64,000 nt of DNA from Paenibacillus_AA sp045062745 (GCF_045062745.1 NZ_JBJGED010000030.1:1-64000), one strand, 5' to 3'; positions 1 to 7,559 are shown, counted from the stretch's first letter. A program made the numbers and translations. The notes: a model not told the origin generated them from the sequence alone.

Positions 1-161
1 GCACTCGCTAGAAGCGTACCCTGTGTGTTGTTGCGCCAGCGGTCGAAAGTTGCTCCATTGTACCCCATACCGGGGACCAATCCGCTTTGAGCATCTGCTG
101 CATTACTTCCCGTTAATGTTACAACGTCAATCAAGTTCCCGTTTGAATCCCACTGCCTCAT
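1..161 (-). CDS. N-terminus of a phage structural-region protein (partial, cut by window edge)
   Basis: An ATG at 161 opens a frame that stays open to the window edge, giving 53 codons. The start overlaps the portal stop codon as ATGA and has a GAGGGG ribosome binding site. The peptide begins MRQWDSNGNL and contains YNGATFDRWR, a short motif I associate with small phage virion-region proteins of unknown role. It is the next gene downstream of portal, where a head or capsid-decoration protein is expected. The function is not recognised, and the rest of the gene lies outside the window. Confidence 0.6.
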   Translation of the reverse strand, partial: MRQWDSNGNLIDVVTLTGSNAADAQSGLVPGMGYNGATFDRWRNNTQGTLLAS

Positions 162-1843
162 GTTCCCACCCCTCTCTTTGCCTGTGCATTAATCTGTGCA
201 ATTTGCACCTTGGTATTGTTGTCCATTTCCTTTAATGCAGCCGTTTGTTGGAACTTCTGCGCTTCTTGCTTCTCCTGCATCTGTGCTTGCATCTCCGCTT
301 CCTGCATCGGATCAACCGGAGGAACTTGCTGTGCCGCCTGAGCTTCGAGATCCTTGAGCAACCGTTCTTTAAACGGCACGACATTCTTCGGCGCGTACTT
401 CAGATACTGGTCAAACGTGATGAATTGCGCTTCCAGCATCTTATCGAGGCTCGCCATCATGAGCGATTCCGAGTATTTGGAGGACGGCCCTACGTCAATC
501 TTGAGGTTCATGTCGATGTCCTTGTACAGCGACCCGTTGAAATTTGCCGGTTGAGTGTTGCCATCGTCATCCTTGACCATGATTCGCCGCGTGACGTTGT
601 ACTTGACCTTCCAGAACTCTTCCCAGATTCTTCCTATGTCCTCGATAAACTGGTAAAACCGCCGCTTGATGGACTCGATCGGCACGCCTGCCGCTTGTTG
701 AAGCATCATGATTGCTGAAGCGTTCATATCGGCGCTCGGTGCTTCGCCGGTCGCGGCATCGTTCGCCCCGGTCATTTGGCGTGTGTAGTCGATAAAGCTG
801 TCTACAAGCGCCTGTGCCTGGCCTGTGGTGCTTCCTGGCGTCAGGTACTCAACGCCCTTTTGTCCAGGGGGCGAGTTATCCTTGATCATTTCACCTGGAA
901 CGTTGAGAACGAGGGCCGGATCAATCGCCTGTGCCTTATAGACCAACTTCGGCCAGCCGGTGAGTTGCACAGAAAGCACCTGCATGGCCATGAGGAAGTT
1001 AATGGACTTCTGATTAGGGATGAGTCCTTCCGTGTCGCCTACGCCAAAGAACGAGCGTTTCCGGCGTTTCCATTGCATCGCCGCGATCGGATATAGCTTC
1101 ATCATCGTGTCTGTGTCCTTCTTGATTACGATGCCGCTGCACACCTTCTTGAACCAGATTGTTTTGCCTTTTTTCCAGTAGTAGGTTAGCACCGTGACCT
1201 TCTCGGCGTCCTGCAGCTCGGTTTGTGCACCGTCATATCCTTCGTCTTTTGTGTCCTTGTCGGGCTTTATCATCGCAATCATTGGGCCGGAAACACCATT
1301 ACGACCGGCGTACTCCTTGACGCTTTTAAGCTCTTCACGGCTAGACACAATGTTGTACGGCTGCTTCTGTACATGGCGACATTGTGGATTGCCGGGAAAG
1401 AAGTTCATGGGGTCAATGAGTTCCCCGCACATCTCGTTTTTCTCTGCGTCCCAATAGTAATGCACCAGTCCGGTTCCCCGGTTCGAGCCGTCATCGAGCA
1501 TTTCCTCGTTCATGTCGTCTTGCTTGAGACGTTCCCACGTCGTTTCCGCGTATCGGGTGAACAGGTCGGAGGCGTCTTCATTGTTCGGGTCGTCGGTGCT
1601 AAATACCATCTTGACTTGTTCGGCCATGACCGTGGATACCTTATGCGCTTCAATCAGTTCGATGATATTGAACACCGGTCGCGGCAGCGCCTTCGTTTTC
1701 TCCGTGGCGGTCGGCCATTGATCCCCAGCCTTGAATCGCTCATACTCCGGCCATTTGTCCAGGAACCGCATCCGGCGTTTGTAATTCAACCCGGCCTCGT
1801 ACTTCTTCTGTACCTCTTGTGCTTCACCGGTTACGGCTTGCAT
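158..1843 (-). CDS. Phage portal protein (P22-like type)
   Basis: A protein of about 561 aa, the usual size of a portal protein, which forms the dodecameric ring at the capsid vertex through which DNA is packed. It directly follows the large terminase and one small ORF, the standard packaging order. The stretch GVGDTEGLIPNQKSIN resembles the central part of P22-type portals, and the C-terminal 60 residues are Gln/Met/Ala-rich coiled coil. I chose the ATG at 1843 because GGAGGTGAAGCG precedes it; an upstream in-frame GTG at 1861 lacks such a site. Portal identity is by size, position and partial sequence resemblance; no catalytic residues exist to confirm it. Confidence 0.8.
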   Translation of the reverse strand: MQAVTGEAQEVQKKYEAGLNYKRRMRFLDKWPEYERFKAGDQWPTATEKTKALPRPVFNIIELIEAHKVSTVMAEQVKMVFSTDDPNNEDASDLFTRYAETTWERLKQDDMNEEMLDDGSNRGTGLVHYYWDAEKNEMCGELIDPMNFFPGNPQCRHVQKQPYNIVSSREELKSVKEYAGRNGVSGPMIAMIKPDKDTKDEGYDGAQTELQDAEKVTVLTYYWKKGKTIWFKKVCSGIVIKKDTDTMMKLYPIAAMQWKRRKRSFFGVGDTEGLIPNQKSINFLMAMQVLSVQLTGWPKLVYKAQAIDPALVLNVPGEMIKDNSPPGQKGVEYLTPGSTTGQAQALVDSFIDYTRQMTGANDAATGEAPSADMNASAIMMLQQAAGVPIESIKRRFYQFIEDIGRIWEEFWKVKYNVTRRIMVKDDDGNTQPANFNGSLYKDIDMNLKIDVGPSSKYSESLMMASLDKMLEAQFITFDQYLKYAPKNVVPFKERLLKDLEAQAAQQVPPVDPMQEAEMQAQMQEKQEAQKFQQTAALKEMDNNTKVQIAQINAQAKRGVGT

Positions 1844-1857
1844 CGCTTCACCTCCTC

Positions 1858-2100
1858 TCACGTCTTCTCAGGTCCGTTTACCCATTCGTTAAGGGTGTTA
1901 GCGCCCAACAACTCTTTGGCGACCTGTTCGGCATTCTGTATCGTCCTGAACGCGTCAATCTGCGCTGAATTCAACTGCTCAGGCTGATTAGTGTACTTAC
2001 TCAGCAACAGGCGAATCGTGGCATTGATCTGCTGCTTTGTTTCTTGTTCAAGATCCGGCAACTCCAACAGCTTGCCGATCGCGTGAATCTCGTTCACCAT
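1858..2100 (-). CDS. Small phage protein between terminase and portal
   Basis: An 80-aa, mostly alpha-helical acidic protein starting at an ATG that overlaps the last codons of terL (ATGGTGA). It ends just before the portal ribosome binding site. It is translationally coupled to terL and so belongs to the packaging operon. No family is recognised; a head accessory role is a guess from position only. Confidence 0.7.
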   Translation of the reverse strand: MVNEIHAIGKLLELPDLEQETKQQINATIRLLLSKYTNQPEQLNSAQIDAFRTIQNAEQVAKELLGANTLNEWVNGPEKT

Positions 2101-3611
2101 TGCATAAACGCTCCTTGATTCGGTTCCTCGGTTCGGAACGGGAATGGAGTCGGCGCTTTTTCTCTCTCCGGGAAGTCGCCGCTAAAATAAATAAAGCGAT
2201 GCAGCGCTTGGCTCATCGCGTCAACCTGGTCGTCATTCTTGCCCTTCGGGAAACTCGCAGCTTCCTCCACAAAATCATGCACCCATTCCTTGTGGCGCGG
2301 TAGGAACACGTTACCCGATTCGATGTAGGCCGATACCGCATTCACCCGGGCCACTTTACCGCCCTCGGGATTAATCGGGATGATCCCGCCAATCTCATTG
2401 TGCAGCGTGGAGATGATCGCGGAACCGTTCGCCTTATCCTCAACCAGTTTCCAACCGGCATCCGGGTGCTTAGCGGCCATGTTGCGGATGCTTTGAATGG
2501 TTGCGGGGAAGTTCATGCGTGCCCGTACCTGGTCGATGAGGTACATGTTCGCCCGACTCTTCCCCCACACTTGAATGACTACATAATCGCTGTCATCCTC
2601 ATCCTTGAATGCGGCGTCTATGCTGATCAGCTGGCTTGCGATGTGCGGCAAGGTATCGTAATACTGCCACCACTCACGCTTCAGCATGTTCCCCTCTTGG
2701 CTCGTTGGACGGCCTTGATACAATGCGTTGAAGCTCGACGGGTACGCCTTGCGCTCCTCCACGAAGTCACGGCCATATCGTTCCGGCCATAGCGGTTCGC
2801 CTAGTTCGCGTTGCAACGGGTTGCCCTCTTGCTCCATGTGCATCTCGTCGCATTCCAGTGGGAGGTTGATCACCTTCCATGGCAGCGGTTTGCCGTACAT
2901 CGGATCGAGCAGCCGCCCCCACAAATCATCCTCATGCCATCGCGTGTTAATCAGAATCACAATCGCGCCTGGATGAATACGTGTTGAGATGGAGTCTTGC
3001 CATTCTTGCCACAACTTCTCCCGATACGTCTCGCTGTTCGCTTCCTCGCGGTTCTTGATCGGGTCATCTATGATAATCAAATCGCCCCAGGATGAACCGG
3101 TTACGCCGGACATAACACCGCGTGACATCATGCCGCCGCGTGTCTTACGGCCATCCTTGACGATGGACCATTCACCCTTGGATTGACTGTCTTTCGCTAC
3201 CTCAATGCCAAATAACTCTTTGCCGTGGAGGATTACCTTGTCTTTGTTACGACCGCCGAACTTCTCGGCAAAGTCGCTGTTATAGCTGATCTCGATTACG
3301 CCTTCATCCGGGAAGTGTCCGAGGAAATAGCTCGGCAATGTCTCGGTCACGTGCATCGATTTCCCATGCTGTGGTGGTACGGACAGCAGAATGTATTGCG
3401 TCCGAATCGGGATCTCACCGTCGAGCATTCGTTTGCGCTGCTTGATTGCATGGTCCAACTCATTGGCGATATATTCGCCGTGATGTGTATAGCCGTACAT
3501 TGTCGCGTGGGTGTATCGCACATACGCATAATAGTTCTGCGCCGCTTGATACTTCTCTTCAGCCTCCAGCAGCGCTAGGAGCTCCATTTCCTCGGCGGCG
3601 GTTAAGCTCAT
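2094..3611 (-). CDS. terL: Terminase large subunit
   Basis: A 505-aa DNA-packaging motor. The ATPase half has a Walker A-like loop PPQHGKS (residues 79-85), Walker B DLIIIDDP (177-184) and the motif INTRWHEDD (221-229). The C-terminal RNase H-like nuclease half has the expected acidic residues in SIDAAF (Asp333), VEDKANG (Glu392/Asp393) and DDQVDA (Asp465). It overlaps the upstream small-terminase candidate by 53 bp in another frame and runs into the 80-aa gene downstream. Both domains look complete, so packaging is likely intact. Confidence 0.95.
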   Translation of the reverse strand: MSLTAAEEMELLALLEAEEKYQAAQNYYAYVRYTHATMYGYTHHGEYIANELDHAIKQRKRMLDGEIPIRTQYILLSVPPQHGKSMHVTETLPSYFLGHFPDEGVIEISYNSDFAEKFGGRNKDKVILHGKELFGIEVAKDSQSKGEWSIVKDGRKTRGGMMSRGVMSGVTGSSWGDLIIIDDPIKNREEANSETYREKLWQEWQDSISTRIHPGAIVILINTRWHEDDLWGRLLDPMYGKPLPWKVINLPLECDEMHMEQEGNPLQRELGEPLWPERYGRDFVEERKAYPSSFNALYQGRPTSQEGNMLKREWWQYYDTLPHIASQLISIDAAFKDEDDSDYVVIQVWGKSRANMYLIDQVRARMNFPATIQSIRNMAAKHPDAGWKLVEDKANGSAIISTLHNEIGGIIPINPEGGKVARVNAVSAYIESGNVFLPRHKEWVHDFVEEAASFPKGKNDDQVDAMSQALHRFIYFSGDFPEREKAPTPFPFRTEEPNQGAFMQW

Positions 3612-4128
3612 CGATCCTCGCCCTCCGTTCGTCTGGGCTCATGTTGGTGAGGTCCGTGTTTGTGTTATCGAGCCCGCCACTAACACCGAATTGACCAGTT
3701 TTGCCGCCCGTCATTAAGGCGTGCTTGTCGTAGATGGTCCCGATAAACGTCGATATCTGTCCCAATGGCACCGCACTGATGTTGGCTAGTGCTTGTTGCA
3801 GTTCAATTGCTTTCTTCGGGTCCAAATCGGAATCACCGACCATGTCGGACAGTTCGTCTAATTTACGATTAGCATCTAAGGCCAGCTCAATCCGTTTATC
3901 GGCAAGCCCCAAAGCCTTATCCATGCTGTTCCATAAACGATCGATGAACTGCATTCTTTTCTGTTCTCGCAAATTCTCAAGGTTGTCAGGTTGTTCCTTG
4001 CTAACCTTGTCTACACTTGCCCATGATACGCCCACTTCCTTTGCTACTGCATTCTTTGCCATGCCCGTGGCTAACAGGGCCTTTATGCGCTCTTTGGTGC
4101 TGTCATCCATGCTGACTCCTGTAGCCAT
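3559..4128 (-). CDS. terS: Terminase small subunit candidate
   Basis: A 189-aa protein immediately upstream of terL. The N-terminal 45 residues form a helix-turn-helix (RIKALLATGMAKNAVAKEVG), as in small terminases that bind the pac or cos site; helical oligomerisation segments follow. The C-terminus overlaps the terL start. The ribosome binding site is GAGGAGATGAGAGGGA before ATG. The call rests on position, size and the HTH; small terminases diverge too much for certainty. Confidence 0.75.
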   Translation of the reverse strand: MATGVSMDDSTKERIKALLATGMAKNAVAKEVGVSWASVDKVSKEQPDNLENLREQKRMQFIDRLWNSMDKALGLADKRIELALDANRKLDELSDMVGDSDLDPKKAIELQQALANISAVPLGQISTFIGTIYDKHALMTGGKTGQFGVSGGLDNTNTDLTNMSPDERRARIDELNRRRGNGAPSAAGG

Positions 4129-4203
4129 TCCCTCTCATCTCCTCTCTCGGCCATTTGCCTTTGTGTTGCAGATAGGTTGGACCACCTCCGCGCCGCAGCG
4201 CCT

Positions 4204-4317
4204 TCAGTCTGTATCCTCGTCATCGCGTAACACGTCATATAGCACATACATTGCGTACTGAAACCACAGTAAAGCTAGAATCGCAAATAGGGATACCACA
4301 TCATAGAGGTTATCCAC
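4204..4317 (-). CDS. Tiny single-pass membrane peptide (37 aa)
   Basis: A GTG start at 4317, preceded by CCGGAGGCCGTA, opens a 37-codon frame ending at TGA. The peptide starts VDNLYDVVSLFAILALLWF and ends RDDEDTD: one hydrophobic helix of about 22 residues with an acidic cytoplasmic-type tail. Its ribosome binding site is supplied by a copy of the dispersed prophage repeat (4321-4359). It is the first ORF after an intrinsic terminator and lies just upstream of terS. The function is unknown. Confidence 0.55.
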   Translation of the reverse strand: MDNLYDVVSLFAILALLWFQYAMYVLYDVLRDDEDTD

Positions 4318-4320
4318 TAC

Positions 4321-4359
4321 GGCCTCCGGGCTGAAGCCCTGAGCATATTCAGTCGATTT
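4321..4359 (-). repeat. Dispersed prophage repeat, copy A
   Basis: Read on the minus strand it gives ATCGACTGAATATGCTCAG, a GGGC-TTCA-GCCC hairpin and GGAGGCC. The GGAGG serves as ribosome binding site of the 37-aa membrane peptide. It shares its core with copies B to I elsewhere in the early region. TATGCT in the core could be a -10 box with TTGTTT 18 bp upstream. Confidence 0.7.
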
Positions 4360-4360
4360 G

Positions 4361-4390
4361 AAGCAAAACAAAAAGCACCCGAAGGTGCTT
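4361..4390 (-). terminator. Intrinsic terminator ahead of the packaging genes
   Basis: On the minus strand a 7-bp stem AAGCACC-TTCG-GGTGCTT is followed by TTTTTGTTTTG. The stop codon of the 104-aa gene lies in the stem. It would separate early or middle transcripts from terS-terL-portal unless read through. Confidence 0.8.
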
Positions 4391-4703
4391 AGAATAACTT
4401 TTTCAACTTTTTCGCCATGTAGATCTCGCCAGCTTTATAGAGCATAGCATCCCACGACTCGAAGTTAGTTTTTTCGTTTACGAATGTATCAACCATGTCT
4501 CGTTGGTTAGCCAACATGTCCTCGAACGATCCGTCCGGCAATGCTTCTAGGAAAGCGTCGAATGAGTTGAATTCGGTGTATTGTTCCATAAAAGCTTCGT
4601 TCAACAACGCCTGAACAGGTACTTCTTCCTCCGATTGTTTTTCGATGTCCTTCGCTATTTTCTTAAGGTGCCTTTCCAAATCCCTGAACCCATTATTTGG
4701 CAT
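4389..4703 (-). CDS. Conserved-type small phage protein (104 aa)
   Basis: The ATG at 4703 has a strong GGGAGGTGGCGG site; the longer ORF upstream of it reads through regulatory DNA and is not used. The protein has an N-terminal Lys/Glu-rich helix, then EVPVQALLNEAFMEQYTEFNSFDAFLEAL and a C-terminal NFESWDAMLYKAGEIYMAKKL-type ending split by short loops. This layout recurs in small proteins of Firmicutes phages next to the terminase, but I know of no assigned role. It is the only gene between the probable late promoter (4919-4963) and the terminator at 4361-4390. Confidence 0.75.
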   Translation of the reverse strand: MPNNGFRDLERHLKKIAKDIEKQSEEEVPVQALLNEAFMEQYTEFNSFDAFLEALPDGSFEDMLANQRDMVDTFVNEKTNFESWDAMLYKAGEIYMAKKLKKLF

Positions 4704-4771
4704 TCCGCCACCTCCCAGGACTATTTTCCCATAGGGAGTAAAGGTTTGCAATGGTATTGGGACTAAGCAAA

Positions 4772-4798
4772 GAGACACCCTCGCGCGGAGAGTGTCCC
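4772..4798 (-). other. Strong hairpin in the late leader, possible attenuator
   Basis: A 9-bp stem (GACACTCTC / GAGGGTGTC) with a CGCGC loop lies between the late promoter and the 104-aa gene. The following TCTTTGCTTAG is only weakly T-rich, so it is a poor terminator by itself. It could be a pause site or an antitermination target. Confidence 0.45.
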
Positions 4799-4918
4799 TG
4801 TGGCCCTGGGGTGGGCTATGTGATGTGCTGGTGGCACTGGTCACCTATTTTAGAGACGGTGTGAACGTTGACCGCGCGAGGGATCGTCTGCCCGTTCATC
4901 ACCTGTCCCCATGGTACA

Positions 4919-4963
4919 ACTATACACTACATATAGTGCAAATAGGGTGCAAATAAAGTGCAA
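4919..4963 (-). promoter_or_regulatory. Three 11-bp iterons and -10 box: probable activator-dependent late promoter
   Basis: On the minus strand TTGCAC occurs three times at exactly 11-bp spacing (4958-4963, 4947-4952, 4936-4941), followed 11 bp later by TATAGT (4919-4924). One-helical-turn direct repeats upstream of a lone -10 box, with no -35 at 17 bp, fit a site where an activator places RNA polymerase. The array starts immediately after the stop codon of the ArpU/RinA-like regulator, the obvious candidate activator. Confidence 0.65.
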
Positions 4964-5419
4964 TTACGCTACAGGTGCCGCTTGCTTCGGATGGTCAACG
5001 AACCTTAGCACGATGTGCATCTTGTCGAGGCTTCGGCCATGGATCGTCTTCACGGTACGCTCGCTGTGTGGGGTCCGTTGACTGATTTGCTGCATCGTCA
5101 GTCCTTCCATCCACTTGAGCGTGATCACGTGCCTCTCGTCGGCGGTGAGCGAGTCTAGCGCGATATCCAGCCATTGTACCGTGCTTCGCAAGGACTCGTA
5201 CTCTATCGTGTCTTGATGCGTCCATTCGCCGGTCAGCGTCGGCGCTCTCGATCCCGATCCAGTACCCATCGGCATGTCACTGTACAAGGTTACGCGGCAT
5301 CCCGCAGCGTGGAATGGGTTATGTGCGCTTTGGTAGAGGTTCACTCGCTCATAGGCCATGACAGCCGATTTGAACGCCTTATAGAACTTTAGGCATTCTA
5401 TGATTTGTTCCCGGTTCAT
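4964..5419 (-). CDS. Late-gene transcription regulator, ArpU/RinA type
   Basis: A 151-aa protein with a C-terminal sigma-region-4-like helix-turn-helix: LTADERHVITLKWMEGLTMQ then QISQRTPHSERTVKTIHGRS. Firmicutes phages place such ArpU/RinA/sigma-like activators just before the packaging genes to switch on late transcription. Here it sits directly upstream of the iteron promoter and the terminase cluster. The ATG at 5419 is used because GGAGGTGAAGACA precedes it; the GTG three codons earlier overlaps that site. Confidence 0.8.
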   Translation of the reverse strand: MNREQIIECLKFYKAFKSAVMAYERVNLYQSAHNPFHAAGCRVTLYSDMPMGTGSGSRAPTLTGEWTHQDTIEYESLRSTVQWLDIALDSLTADERHVITLKWMEGLTMQQISQRTPHSERTVKTIHGRSLDKMHIVLRFVDHPKQAAPVA

Positions 5420-5424
5420 TGTCT

Positions 5425-5499
5425 TCACCTCCGTAATCTCGATTTAATCACCATCGCTAAACTTAGGATTAAAAGGCCGTAAAAGATAGTTTCAAACAC
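5425..5499 (-). CDS. Tiny hydrophobic peptide (24 aa)
   Basis: A GTG start 8 bp after GGGGGCC, 25 codons including stop; peptide MFETIFYGLLILSLAMVIKS then RLRR. One membrane helix with a basic tail. The stop codon overlaps the ribosome binding site of the late regulator, so it may act as a translationally coupled leader. The ribosome binding site lies in repeat copy B. Unusually short, so uncertain. Confidence 0.4.
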   Translation of the reverse strand: MFETIFYGLLILSLAMVIKSRLRR

Positions 5500-5505
5500 T
5501 TATTC

Positions 5506-5550
5506 GGCCCCCATTACGCTTCGCTTCATTGAGCGGATTCGGTCGGGGCG
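5506..5550 (-). repeat. Dispersed prophage repeat, copy B
   Basis: Minus-strand core CGACCGAATCCGCTCA followed by GGGGGCC. The core encodes the C-terminal PTESAQ of the zinc-ribbon protein at 5526-5696, and the GGGGG end precedes the 24-aa peptide. The hairpin part is degenerate in this copy. Confidence 0.65.
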
Positions 5551-5696
5551 ATGCTTTTCAGTTCAACCCCGCAATACGGGCAGTAGAAGCAAATGTGCCC
5601 TTGAATATACCACGTTCGATCAGAACCTTTGCCCCATGTGTATATTTCAAGGTCGAGCCCTGGTATGTTTCGATCACATGAGTGCAGAACTTTCAC
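5526..5696 (-). CDS. Small zinc-ribbon protein (56 aa)
   Basis: A GTG start at 5696 behind AGGCGG. The peptide contains HSCDRN and then CFYCPYCGVEL near the C-terminus, so Cys residues are placed to bind one zinc. The last residues (PTESAQ) come from the dispersed repeat. Small zinc ribbons are common in phage early regions; the partner is unknown. Confidence 0.6.
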   Translation of the reverse strand: MKVLHSCDRNIPGLDLEIYTWGKGSDRTWYIQGHICFYCPYCGVELKSIAPTESAQ

Positions 5697-5732
5697 CTTG
5701 TACACCGCCTATAGGATATTGGGGAGACCACC

Positions 5733-5782
5733 TTCGGCCTCCACTTCGTTAAGCTTATTCGGTCGTTCCGGTGGCCTTCGGC
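5733..5782 (-). repeat. Dispersed prophage repeat, copy C
   Basis: Minus strand: GCCGAAGGCCACC, then CGACCGAATAAGCTTA, a short ACGAAGT hairpin and GGAGGCC. Its 5' half codes for the last residues (LPKATGTTE) and stop codon of the 60-aa protein at 5755-5937. Confidence 0.75.
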
Positions 5783-5937
5783 AAGTTATCAAACCTCTGC
5801 AACTTGTCATAAGCCCACGCCTTGACTTTCGTTTTCAGCTTCATACGCTCGTCTCTGGTTATGATGCCGTCCGATTCCATGCTTTCAAGCGCCATCATGT
5901 ATTTGCACACTTCATTGTCAATTTGTTCGGGTTTCAT
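5755..5937 (-). CDS. Small phage early protein (60 aa)
   Basis: An all-helical 60-aa protein beginning MKPEQIDNEVCKYMMALESM. The ribosome binding site is AGAAAGGACAAAACC before ATG. Its C-terminus LPKATGTTE is encoded by repeat copy C, nearly the same tail as that of the 58-aa protein at 15432-15608 (LPKATETNESA). No family recognised. Confidence 0.65.
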   Translation of the reverse strand: MKPEQIDNEVCKYMMALESMESDGIITRDERMKLKTKVKAWAYDKLQRFDNLPKATGTTE

Positions 5938-5950
5938 GGTTTTGTCCTTT

Positions 5951-5979
5951 CTTCGATTCGACCGAATCAGCGCGAGCCG
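5951..5979 (+). repeat. Dispersed prophage repeat, copy D (inverted, short)
   Basis: The core CGATTCGACCGAATCAGCG reads on the plus strand, opposite to copies A, B, C, E, F and H. It lies just upstream of the ribosome binding site of the 60-aa gene, as copies G and I do for their downstream genes. Confidence 0.55.
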
Positions 5980-6022
5980 TATCAGGATTTTATTCAGTTT
6001 TTGTTTGGGGAGAGGGAGCGCG

Positions 6023-6148
6023 CTAGGCTCCCCACCTGTATTTTACTTTGACAAATGGCGTCCAACGGTATCCGTTCATGTACACCCGTTCTCTTACGAA
6101 CCAACGGCCGGCCGCATGATCCCATCGACCAAACGAGAGTGCAAACAT
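6023..6148 (-). CDS. Small aromatic/basic phage protein (41 aa)
   Basis: The ATG directly abuts the stop of the coiled-coil gene (TAAATG) and uses GAGGAGG inside that gene's last codons as ribosome binding site. The 41-aa product is rich in Trp, Arg and Tyr (ending KVKYRWGA). Tight coupling supports a real gene; the function is unknown. Confidence 0.55.
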   Translation of the reverse strand: MFALSFGRWDHAAGRWFVRERVYMNGYRWTPFVKVKYRWGA

Positions 6149-7171
6149 TTACGCCGCCTCCTCACCGAACAAGTGCTTCTCCAACACTTCTATTCGCTTA
6201 ATCGCCTCTTCGAATTCCGCTCGCGATACTTCAGCTTGAACGCCTGGTGTTTGATCAGCCATTCCCACGTTTGTCTCGTCGGGAAACTGGCTCAACGCAG
6301 GCGCTTCGGCAGCAGGAATTGGATTGTCTTGAGGCTCGGTAGCAGCAACTTCATCTTCGCCACGAAAGGGAGTCACCGTTTCAAGAGGTGGTGGGGTGAT
6401 CTGATTTTCCGGTGTTTGTCGTGCGTTGAACCGAGCCAAAAGTTCGTCGGCTGTCTTGTTTCGCAAGCTGGCAACACGTTCTTGCAATGGTTGGCTAGGT
6501 GCGGTGTATTCGGCCGGCTTTTGTGCCTTCTCAGCGGCTTCCAGCTTGGTTGTCAATTCGGCAATTCGATCGTTCGCCATGTTCAACAGAGTTTGTGTCT
6601 GGTTCTGAACAAGTTCAAGTTCCCTGATTCTTTCCTCAAGCATTTCTTCGTCCTGCGCCCATTGTTCTTCCTTGGCTGCTTGTTCCTCGATTGTCCTTTT
6701 TGCCTCTGCTAGTTGGTTTTCCGTCTCTAGCCCCTGCTTGGTCATCAAACGAATCTTTTCGTCTTTCGCCGCCATCGCTTCGTTATGTTCGTTGTGTTGT
6801 GTTTGGAGCAACTCCCGTGCGACTTCGACTAGGATTTGATTGAACTCCTGCTTTCGCCCCTCGTACTCATGAATGCGCTCACCCTCGAATGGCTGTGGCT
6901 GGATCGACTCGAAGAGTTGCAGGCCGAGTATGTATTCCTGCAGTCCATCCAATTGCTGGATTTGCTTCTGTTCACGGTGTGCCTTCTCTTCCTCCGCTTT
7001 CTTCAGCGACTCCAGTTCGAGGTTCTTCTCACTCAACCGGTTCCGCACCACGTTCAACTCATCCTCGATGCGCCGGTACTCCGGTTCAATCTGATCCATG
7101 CGCTCCAACTTCGCCGCGAGTTCCCGTTCCGTCTCTTCCAACCGCACGATATCCATCAACAACTCTTCCAT
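6149..7171 (-). CDS. Coiled-coil phage protein (340 aa)
   Basis: A long Glu/Gln/Arg-rich coiled coil (about residues 1-65 and 95-215), then a Pro-rich linker (about 215-300) and a short C-terminal helix RAEFEEAIKRIEVLEKHLFG. I use the ATG at 7171 because GGAGGGTGAAC precedes it. It is the largest early gene without a recognised function. Its own promoter lies upstream at about 7231. It may tether or scaffold another protein; nothing in the sequence says which. Confidence 0.75.
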   Translation of the reverse strand: MEELLMDIVRLEETERELAAKLERMDQIEPEYRRIEDELNVVRNRLSEKNLELESLKKAEEEKAHREQKQIQQLDGLQEYILGLQLFESIQPQPFEGERIHEYEGRKQEFNQILVEVARELLQTQHNEHNEAMAAKDEKIRLMTKQGLETENQLAEAKRTIEEQAAKEEQWAQDEEMLEERIRELELVQNQTQTLLNMANDRIAELTTKLEAAEKAQKPAEYTAPSQPLQERVASLRNKTADELLARFNARQTPENQITPPPLETVTPFRGEDEVAATEPQDNPIPAAEAPALSQFPDETNVGMADQTPGVQAEVSRAEFEEAIKRIEVLEKHLFGEEAA

Positions 7172-7230
7172 GTTCACCCTCCAAAAATATAGTTTTTTCA
7201 ATCTTCCGAATCGCGTGAATGTTCAATCTT

Positions 7231-7262
7231 ATTATAGCATATTTTGGCTATTCCGACTAGTG
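7231..7262 (-). promoter_or_regulatory. Promoter with extended -10 for the coiled-coil gene
   Basis: The minus strand reads TGCTATAATAAG, a perfect TATAAT with the extended TGn element; the -35 (CTAGTC region) is poor. Transcription would start about 50 bp before the start codon at 7171. Confidence 0.6.
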
Positions 7263-7284
7263 AAAATCCAGTAATGACGCGGGT

Positions 7285-7398
7285 TTAAGCGATGTTATCA
7301 GGTGGTCGAAATGGTCGTTTCTTCACCTCCTTAACGCTCGGTTTCGGCCGCTTACGATCACCCAGGTACAGTACTTTTGACGTTGGTTGAATGCGCAT
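7285..7398 (-). CDS. Small basic phage protein (37 aa)
   Basis: An ATG at 7398 with AAAGGTGGTGTGAAT upstream, overlapping the ribosome-binding region of the preceding gene end. The peptide has ten Lys/Arg residues and ends KRPFRPPDNIA. Likely nucleic-acid or protein binding; no family known. Confidence 0.5.
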   Translation of the reverse strand: MRIQPTSKVLYLGDRKRPKPSVKEVKKRPFRPPDNIA

Positions 7399-7400
7399 AT

Positions 7401-7559
7401 TCACACCACCTTTCTCTGACGCTCTACAAGGCTCTTAGGCGCGTTTTTACGCTTAGGAATAGTTTGACATGGTACATCCTTAACGATGCCTACAAATCGA
7501 TTCTGTGCATCCACAGCTATATGTCCGTTGCCGTACTGGTGGTACGCTACGATATTCAT
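7401..7559 (-). CDS. Small phage protein (52 aa)
   Basis: Starts at an ATG overlapping the rusA stop (ATGA) and ends just before the 37-aa gene. It begins MNIVAYHQYGNGHIAVDAQN and has a Lys/Arg-rich C-terminus. The overlap suggests coupled translation with the resolvase. Function unknown. Confidence 0.6.
   Translation of the reverse strand: MNIVAYHQYGNGHIAVDAQNRFVGIVKDVPCQTIPKRKNAPKSLVERQRKVV

Noticed and set aside
5822..6712. 296-codon plus-strand ORF
   Set aside because: It is the antisense frame of the coiled-coil gene and neighbours, with no ribosome binding site and poor composition.
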